Origin: Humulus lupulus
Lineage: Eukaryota; Streptophyta; Magnoliopsida; Rosales; Cannabaceae
Reading direction: 5' to 3'
Assembly: GCF_963169125.1 (NCBI RefSeq)
Contig: NC_084802.1
Location: 13,950,896 to 14,014,895 of the forward strand
Length of the DNA: 64,000 bases
Positions 56,584-64,000 of this stretch are shown in pieces. Every line of letters starts with the position of its first letter. The stretch's first letter is position 1. The position numbers and the translations under genes were made by a program. The notes under the pieces were generated by a model. It saw only the letters and a list, made by a program, of their open reading frames with translations, was not told where the DNA came from and ran no database searches.

Positions 56584-59500
56584 TGTAATGACCCAACTAC
56601 TCTAGACTTTGGACCATTAATGAAAACTACACATAGACCCTATTCCAGAACTTACAAGTGAAAAGATCATAACTTTATTAAAAATAAAGGTTAAACTTAC
56701 ATAAAATTTAAAGTAGGATATGGGATCCCATTGTTTTAAAATCAAAACATAACATATTTTTAATTAAAAAGATATTACATAATAAAATGCGGAAAAATAC
56801 ATATAAAAATCATAAGAACAAAAAAAACTACATCCTCGAATCGAAACTCTCGGCTCTTTGAATCCATTCCGCCTCAATACACATTCCCCAAGCTGCCAAG
56901 AACCTTACCCACCACTAAAACTATTTTCCTGCACATATAAACAAAAAGGAGTGAGCCTAATGCCCAACAAGGAAAATCTAACACATAGTCCACATACATA
57001 AAAATTCATAATGCAACATAAAAACATACCATAACACTTATGTCACATACATACTATAATGGCCATTATTACTTGGGGTCCCATAAACTAAACAAGTCAT
57101 ATGCCCATTAGATTAGTGGGGTCTTGCTAGCTAAGCAATTCATATGCCCATAATCTATTTGGGGCTTGTTAGTTGTATAGGTCATATGCCCAAGTCTACA
57201 AACATACTTAACATAGCATTTTTCATAACACATATTCATAAGATAACATATAAACATCATATAAATCACATAACTCCTATCCTATTTTCCTTACCAAAAT
57301 AACCGGGATATGAGAACTGATTTGGGACCTTGGAACACTCCTAAAAACCATTTATAATATGGTGAGTATAGTGAAGAAAAGGGATGAAAGTGAAAAAAAG
57401 GGACTATGCTATCAAAATATACTTACCAAAAACCTTGTGCTTAAGAACTTGGATTTCCTAACTAAGCATAAGAATAAGGTTAGAATGAGTAGAAGACTAT
57501 GAGAATTTTTAAAGAACATAATACAGAAATGGACTAGAGTTTGGAAATACCTTGAAGACTTATATGACCAATCTAAACCTTGAACCGAAATGTGAATAAA
57601 CCTTACTTCCCCAAGTGTTTGATAAGCTTATAATGATCAAGCTTATAATTCCCAACCCAAGTGTTTACACTCTCACACTCACCTAGCAACTTGCAACCTC
57701 TGAACTTAGAGTAATAGATGAATAAATGGCTGGGTACTAGGTCCTATTTATAGAGTTTAGGAATGAAAAGATCTTCATTTACTTGAATAAAAATAATGGA
57801 TTTTTAAGTGAAAATAATTTGAATTATCGTTCAGCAGAGGCTGAAGACTCGTTCAAAAAGATGCTGGACTTATCAAGAGGTTGAAGGTTTGAATGGAGAA
57901 CATTTTTGAAAACTTTCAAAATATGCTGAGAGAGACGATATACCGCCCCATGTAGGCGATATATCGCCTGGGCCAGTATGCCCGAGGCAATCGTGCAATG
58001 TTTCGTGTTTTCCGTATCTTCGTACTGCGATATATCACCCCCTATAGCTGCGATATATCGGCATACGCTGAATATTTAAACACGAAATTACACATTTTTA
58101 GCTTAATTTGAATTGAGTAAACAGCCTTGACTAAGCCCTCTAACGTTTTCAAAGCTGCTGACTGACCTTAGAGTATTCAAATTTTAACCTTAATAAATTT
58201 AATCCTCAAAATACTTAATTATTAATAAACCTATACATAACATGTGCTATTATCTTATTGGTTCTTATCTAAACCTTATAGTATAATAAATATTACCCTC
58301 AATATCAGTCATATTAATCAAACCTTAGGTTAAAATTAATATTCCTAAACTATAGGTTAAACTTAGAAAATCTACAAGTACTACTATGAGTGTCCAAATA
58401 AATCCCGGTCTGAACCAAAAATCCACAGTCATAAAGATAATACTATTATTACTATAATACTACTATCTAACTAGCTAAGTAAAGTTCTTGGACTCTACAA
58501 AATTGAAATAAAATTGTTTAACGACATTAATTAAAAAGATTTGGACATTCATTGAAATCATAAAAAATTATACAGTTGGGATCCAAAAATACTGTTTAGA
58601 AAATGTAATACAAATCAAGAATATAAATACGGTCGACCTAGGTGACAAAGGAGTTCATTACAGTACATTCCCAAAATGACCCTGGTCGTGGCAGCCAGAT
58701 AAGCCGAACATGTACCCGTCGCTCCACGCTCTCCGTACTCATGGTTGGTCAACCTTTCCTTTGTCCGTGCCTGCACCATAGAGAACCCCTGAGTCAAAGC
58801 CCGACAAGAAAACTCAACATATCACATATCAATCCAACAAAATACAACAAAACAATCAACACACTAAATGCGTAGCGGCCTACGCCGACCCAAGTGCTTT
58901 ACCAGGCCATGGGTTTGCGATCTTCACCGATCGGGTGGATACAACACCCTTGGAGGGTCTCACCCTAGTAGCCTGGACTCAGCGTGCTCAACACCGATCC
59001 CGGCCCCTTGTCATACCCGGCTTCTTGTCGTTCCTAGCCTTCACTGTTCTCGGTCTTTGTCGTTCCTGGCCTTCGCCATTCATTCACAAACAGGTATAGC
59101 ACAGCATAATATTCACAGATATTCACACATATATTAAACATAAACATTAGGGCCACGCCCTAAAACACAAACATTATTGTCATGCCCTGCTCTATGGGTA
59201 CAACAATTTTCTTACCTGCGTCCCAAGCTCGTTGACTACCGCGATCCTGAGCATGATCCCCTAACCCGAGCTTTGTTGAAAACCTCTATGATAGTTTCAG
59301 CCTAAGCTAATTCCCTAAGTCTTCAAGCTTGTTTTCCCCAACAAATCCCAGCCTTGAATCCTCAATTTTCTAGGCAACTTCCTTCAAAATGCTCAAACCA
59401 CTCCAAGGACCAAGAGAGGGAGAGAAAACCATGAGACTGAGAGAGTTTGAGAGTTTCTATTTTCTTCTAAGTGACTCTAGAGTCTTAGCTGCCTAAGGTC

Positions 59501-60053
59501 TAAGGTTATCCCCTAGTTGAAAAGTCCAAAACACCCTCAAGACTAACCTAAATCCTCTAGTTTCACCAAGGGCAATCCCGTCAGTTGCCACACCCCATTA
59601 AATCCTCGAGTGTTCCTATAAATCCCCATTTAATCCTGACATGCCCAAATAATCGCTAACTTACTACCCGCTACCCGGTAAATCCTGAACACCAATAATA
59701 TTCCCAAAGTACCCCTAGGCTCCTCCCGAGCTGGGTATTCAACCCTGTTGTGACTATCTAGCTAATCTGCTCCATAGGGCTGTCTCAGATCGCACATCAC
59801 AAGTATATCACCACACCCTCATGGTACTAATCACAATACACACATATATCACAATTATGCCCTCAAGGGGCTAAAATTACAAATATTCCCCTAATAACCA
59901 AATGGGGCCTGCGTGCATATTTAATTCACCTAAACATGCATTTCTAATCATGTAATCATTTAATTCACATATTAACATAAATTAAATAAATTATTGTCGT
60001 CCTGGCACGTTAATCAAGGCCCTAAGCCCTATTAGAAAATTTGGGACACTACA
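56584..60053 (-). repeat. 5' LTR of F (3.47 kb)
   Basis: Plus-strand TGTAATGACCC to TGGGACACTACA. A cluster of CGATATATCG palindromes is at 57945-58075. The start on the minus strand is similar to the three solo LTRs of the TGTAAYGCCC type. No coding domain inside; the open frames at 58615-59137 are not supported. Confidence 0.88.
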
Positions 60054-61214
60054 ATATATCTCTTCCAACTGGTATAAAAGTTAATGTTATTGTTGTGGGT
60101 ATAATTAAAATAAATAACAATATCACCTTGCATAATGTTCTGTATGTCTCTCAATTTCATTTCAATTTATTTTATGTTCATTCTTTCACTCACAATACCA
60201 AGTTCACATTATTTTTTAGCTCTGCCCATTGTCTAATTCAGGAGCAGACTTTGAGGATTGGGATATCTGAAAAGCATGGAAATCTCTATTCACTTCAACA
60301 AGATAGTACTCTTGCCTTTAATTTTCAGCAACCTATTTTGTGTAATAATGTCTTTGACTCAAGATGGCATTCTAGAATGGGCCATCCTTCTATGTTCATT
60401 ACTAAACATTGAATAAAACTCTTGAGTTTTCTGTTTCAACTCATTCTGCTGAACATTGTAAACTTTGCCATTTAGCAAAACAAAGAAAATTAACTTTTAC
60501 TTCTCATAACAATTTCTCTTCTAATGCTTTTGATTTAATTCATTTAGACATGTGGGGACTTTTTCATCTCCATAGCATTGGAGGTTATCACTATTTTCTT
60601 ACTATTGTTGATGATTGTACTCGCTACATTTGGATATATTTACTCAAAAATAAATCTGAAGCTAGCACCGTTATTCCTAATTTTTTTTACTCTCATTAAC
60701 ACTTAATTTTCTTGTGCTATTCGTTCAGTTAGGTCTGACAATGCAAAAGAGCTCAACTTAACCTCCTTTTATGTAACTAAAGGAGTTATTCATTTCCATT
60801 CTTGTGTTGATACACCTCAACAAAACTTTTTTGTTGAATGCAAACATCAGCATATTCTTAATGTGGCCTGAGCCTTATCTTTTGAATGAGTCATTCCTTT
60901 GTGTTATTGGATTTATATTGTGCTTACTGCAGTTTATTTAATTAATCATACTCCATCTAAATTTCTTAAACATAAAACATCATTTGAGTTACTATATAAT
61001 AAAATGCCTTTTTATGATCATTTAAAAGCTTAGTTAGTCAAACGCATAAATTCACACCTCAGTCAATGCGTTTATTGGTTATCCGTTAGGCATGAAAGCA
61101 TATAGCTTACTTGACCTTCAAACAAACCAGATTTTTCAATCTCGTGATGTTCAATTCCACAAAAACATTTATCCATTTCATAGAAATAATTAGCAAAGTT
61201 TGACTGATTCTTTG
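60054..61214 (+). pseudogene. pol: Pre-integrase and integrase of element E, third piece
   Basis: Resumes with ISLPTGIKVNV and LHNVLYVSQFHFNLF. It has the WHSRMGHPS pre-integrase motif near 60365 and CKLCHLAKQRKLTF, then the integrase core with IHLDMWG, LTIVDDCTRYIWIYLLKNKS, VRSDNAKELNL and CKHQHILNVA; the usual catalytic Glu before KHQH reads ECKHQ. The region from about 60870 continues with INHTPSKFLKHKTSFELL and many stops until element G at 61215. Heavily decayed. Confidence 0.85.
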
Positions 61215-61351
61215 TGTTGACACCGTTTTTCGTCAACAGTGAAAGAAGAGCACGTAAACAATTACTAGTAATGGCCAATTAAAATATGAAAATATAAAGC
61301 ACGATTTTTTACGTGCTCTTCTTTCACTGTTGACGAAAAACGGCGTCAACA
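61215..61351. repeat. Palindromic remnant LTR: two inverted 41-bp LTR ends around a 55-bp centre
   Basis: Left arm 61215-61255 (TGTTGACACCG...GAGCACGT) and right arm 61311-61351 (ACGTGCTC...GTCAACA) are reverse complements with one mismatch in 41. The centre (61256-61310) is also the reverse complement of family U5 sequence (compare 8112-8180). The junction between inverted and direct parts is at TTTACGTG, which occurs in the LTR in both orientations. Confidence 0.92.
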
Positions 61352-61373
61352 GTTTGGTGCTTTCATTGAGAGC
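61352..61373 (+). other. Primer-binding site region of G
   Basis: Contains TGGTGCTTTCATTGAGAGC, intact, directly after the palindrome. Confidence 0.7.
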
Positions 61374-61398
61374 CTTAAGCATTCATTCCTGAAAAGTC

Positions 61399-64000
61399 AT
61401 GGCCACCAACAATCAGAACACACCTGAAGAAAATTACCCAAGACGTCCTGGAAAACAGCCAATGGAGAACCCGGATGTTGAAGAGAGAAGTGAGTCTTCT
61501 GATTCCCGGGGACCACCTCCTCCGCCAAGGGATGAGGATATGTATTACAATCCTGAGCGGTATGTTCCTATTGTAGAACTTTAAAACCGGCAATTGAAGC
61601 AGCTGTTAGCGGAGGCCAACAAACAGAATGAGGAGTTTACAAGGATAGCTGCAGAGGCGCAGGTGGCTCAGCCCCCGCCTCCGCGCGAAAACCAAGTCCC
61701 ACCTCCAAGGGACATGCATGTTCCTCCCCGTAGACCCCGTGGGGGTCCACGAAAAGACGCTGCCACAAGGAGGCTGACTCAACCTCCGGCACCAGTAGAG
61801 CCATCCGCTCCACCTAGGCCCCAGAGGAGTACTCGGGCTCGGGCCCCGGCTAACCTGCCTGTGGAAGTGCCTGCAGGAACTGAGAATAACCGAACCCCTG
61901 CAGAGGCTCGGACTCAGATACCTGGGACCGCACCGAATGCGACCGACCCATCTCAGGCAAATTCTGGACCCTCTAGGCCACGACATGGGTGGCAGCCACC
62001 GTCGCCTATACGGTTCCCCCCATCACCCATAAGATATCATTCACCCCCCCGCAGGAACGCTCAACCCGTTCGAGATCAGGGGGAAGGGCGTGCGGGGGGA
62101 AGACAAGGAAACGGGGAGGCTTTCCAGGAGCAAAGAGGCGCCCCATCTGAGAGAATTCAAACGTCTCGGTCTCGCACGGCGGAGACGAGGCGACGTGGGA
62201 AGAATCCATCATGAAATAACCAAGCAATGAGTTTTACCAGTGATGAGTCCGGAGATACCAGGTCGGTCAGTAAGCATGACTGAGGTCGTAAGAATACTGG
62301 AAGCCGCAAAAATCGTCACGACCTGCGAGATCACCTGAATCAGAGTCGGGGTAATGGTGACCAAACGAATCTGGACTTGAGGAATCGCTTGAATAGGCGT
62401 AGAGATCCCTTGTGGAGACTCGAGCCTGGGATTGTGATCGATGACAGCCGATTCCAGAAAGTGCCTCTTGCGGACCCAGTCCAAGAAAGAATTGACCAGC
62501 TTGAAAAGGCTTTTAAGCTTTTGAAAAATGAGAAAAGGAATGATCGGTATGAAGACTCAGACGAGGAGCTCGAACCATTTGCTCCTCATATTTCCAATAC
62601 TCCATTTCCTCAAGGGTTCCGGATCCCTCACGTCCCAACGTTTGAAGGAAAGACCGACCTGTGTAGTCACCTAAGCACGTTCAACACTATCATGAGAGCC
62701 AGTAATGTGGGTTACGAGCTCAGGTGCATGTTGTTTCCAGCATCATTGACAGGACCTGCCAAAAGTTTGTTCGAAAAATATAAGAGACACTCAATAACTT
62801 CTTGGGAGCAGTTGTCGAAAGACTTTAAGAAGCAGTTCAGAGCAATGATGGGGGTCAAACCAGAGGCATCCACCTTAACTAACGTCCGACAACAGTCGGG
62901 CGAAACACTAAAACGTTACTTAACAAGATTTAATCTGGAAGTCGCCCGAGCTCGGGACGTGGATGACAGTGGGCACCTAATGGTTGTCCGAGCTAGCGTA
63001 ATTCCGGGACGACATGCAAAGGAAACTGGTAAGGTCCATAACCGAGTTTAACAGACAAGCGCAGAGGTTTGTCAATGTAGAGGAAGCGAGGTCGACGCTC
63101 AATGCGATTTCCCAGCCCGAAACTACAACGATAAACATCAACTCTGCCTCAACCTCGGCGGACCTAGCAGCTCCAAAGCCTACCACGGAGAACTCCTCCA
63201 AGAGGAAAAAGAACGAAGGAAGTAACCCCGAAGCCGAGGGAGGAAAGAAAAAGAAAGGGGAGAGATATTTCTCCATGTATAGAGTATACACGGAGCTCAA
63301 TGAGTCTCGGGAGAACATATACCTGGCTAATGAAAACCAGGTCCCCTTTAGGCGTCTGGACCCGATGAGAAATCAAAAGTCCAAGAGGGACTCCAGTAAG
63401 TATTGTCGATTTCACAGAGACACCGGCCACACAACCGATGAATGTCGACAACTAAAGGACGAGATCGAAGGATTGATCTCGAGAGGTTACTTCTGGCAAT
63501 ATGTCAAAAACCAGAATACTAGTCAGGCGGCCGCGAGCCAGAGAGTAGCCGCGCCTTCGATGATACAAAACAATAGTTCCCGAGCTCGGGAAGAAGACAG
63601 GCCCCCGCCGATAGATGGAGAGGATGTAATAACCATCTCGGGAGGGCCTCATCTCGCAAGAGTGGGTAGGAATGCCCAAAAGAGATATGTTAACGAGATG
63701 AAGACTGGGGACGGGTCTCCTTATGAACCCAAACCTAGGGCTCCAAAAAGCCAGAGGATTGAGACACAACCAATAACCTTTCCCGAGGAAGACGCATCCC
63801 ATGTCCAGTTTCCTCACCACGATTCGCTGGTCATTACTCTTCAGCTGGCCAACAAAAGGTTCCATCGAGTTCTCATAGATAATGGGAGCTCAATCAACAT
63901 TCTTTACAAAGCAACCCTCGAGAAGATGGGACTCTCCCTTCACGACCTGAAAGCATGTGCAACTACTTTGTATGGCTTTTCAGGAGAAGGAACCACCTGC
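61399..64000 (+). pseudogene. gag: gag-pro of element G, open at the window edge
   Basis: ATG at 61399, MATNNQNTPEENYPRRPGKQ as in A. The coiled-coil start is cut by a TAA (61582-61584). The AT-hook position reads RRPRGGPRKD, its key Arg lost. TGA codons at 62212-62214 and 62281-62283 stand where A has Arg. A deletion of several bases near 63005 shifts the frame; from about 63010 to 64000 the new frame is fully open and includes the CHHC knuckle (YCRFHRDTGHTTDEC near 63400), the protease VLIDNGSSINIL near 63875 and the following KATLEKMGL. It keeps CAG where A has its two TAG stops, so it documents the ancestral codons. Confidence 0.9.

Larger units (their letters stand above)
53816..60053 (-). 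mobile_element. Element F: truncated Tekay-like chromovirus (5' LTR, extra ORF, gag, protease)
   Basis: On the minus strand: 5' LTR (60053-56584), tRNA-Met primer site, a 155-codon ORF, gag and protease, then an abrupt end at about 53830 inside E. RT, integrase and the 3' LTR are missing. ATATA occurs at both edges (53811-53815 and 60054-60058), which might be a target duplication, but the left edge has no LTR, so a large internal deletion reaching almost to the left end, or into E, is needed. The LTR start, TGTAGTGTCCCAAATTTTCT on the minus strand, resembles the solo LTRs at 22456, 30485 and 37826, which ties those to chromoviruses. Confidence 0.85.
37665..64000 (+). mobile_element. Element E: old Ty1/copia element split by four later insertions
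   Basis: Pieces of one copia element in order on the plus strand: LTR (37665-37825 and 40136-40159), primer site, gag start (40246-40700), gag and protease (52970-53830), pre-integrase and integrase (60054-61214). RT, RNase H and the 3' LTR lie beyond the window. Between the pieces sit a solo LTR, element D, element F and element G. The D junction is exact: removing D and one ATGGT copy rejoins the gag frame. E is the oldest layer of this nest. The left LTR boundary is uncertain: TGTTAGGA at 37665 or TATTAG at 37639. Confidence 0.85.
61215..64000 (+). mobile_element. Element G: third copy of the A/B family, with palindromic 5' end
   Basis: Gag-pro is nearly the same as in element A, in plus orientation, and continues off the right edge. 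In place of an 800-bp LTR it has a 137-bp palindrome (61215-61351) made from two inverted copies of the LTR end. There is no U3 and no TATA box, so this 5' end cannot drive transcription in the usual way. Confidence 0.9.

Noticed and set aside
58615..59137. ORFs inside the 5' LTR of F
   Set aside because: LTR sequence; overlapping frames on both strands without homology.

Overview
The window is plant nuclear DNA made almost entirely of retrotransposons, most of them nested inside one another. Evidence for a plant: Ty3/gypsy elements of the Tat (Ogre/Retand) type with an archaeal-type second RNase H and an extra antisense ORF, a Tekay-like chromovirus with a multi-kilobase LTR, Ty1/copia elements with a TGGTATCAG primer site, and a DUF4283 fragment of the plant LINE ORF1 type. 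I see no convincing host gene, tRNA, rRNA or CRISPR array. The species cannot be fixed from sequence alone; a dicot heterochromatic or intergenic region is the likeliest setting.

Layout, left to right. 1-724 (-): partial DUF4283 ORF running off the left edge. 725-8868 (-): Tat-type element A with a complete right-hand (5') LTR, gag-pro, pol and a 3' non-coding region carrying a 68-70 bp tandem repeat; its 3' LTR is not in the window. 8869-10498: AT-rich spacer. 10504-15177 (+): complete copia element flanked by CTCTA. 15183-15772: AT-rich spacer. 15778-37616 (+): Tat-type element B, same family as A, flanked by CTTAG and about 12.7 kb once its four inserted solo LTRs (18889-22172, 22456-25005, 30485-32993, 35860-36614) are subtracted. 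37665-64000 (+): old copia element E, split by a solo LTR (37826-40135), by Tat-type element D (40701-52969, -, flanked by ATGGT, 12.3 kb), by a truncated chromovirus F (53816-60053, -) and by a third A-family copy, G (61215 to the right edge, +).

The Tat-type elements share one plan: LTR, a primer site containing TGGTGCTTTCATTGAGAGC, Gag (coiled coil, basic and proline-rich tail, CHHC zinc knuckle), aspartic protease, reverse transcriptase, a degenerate RNase H, an archaeal-type RNase H, integrase, a tandem-repeat block, an antisense gene and the 3' LTR. In the A/B family the gag-pro and pol frames are separated by one stop codon with a STOP-CAR-YYA context, the known leaky-stop consensus. 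In D the antisense gene has a TATA box and at least three plausible GT-AG introns; one intron has the same place and phase in B although the intron sequences differ.

All elements carry disabling mutations, many of them C-to-T or G-to-A changes that create stop codons, as expected of methylated, silenced DNA. D looks the most intact of the Tat copies. G has an unusual 5' end: its LTR is replaced by a 137-bp palindrome made of two inverted LTR ends.
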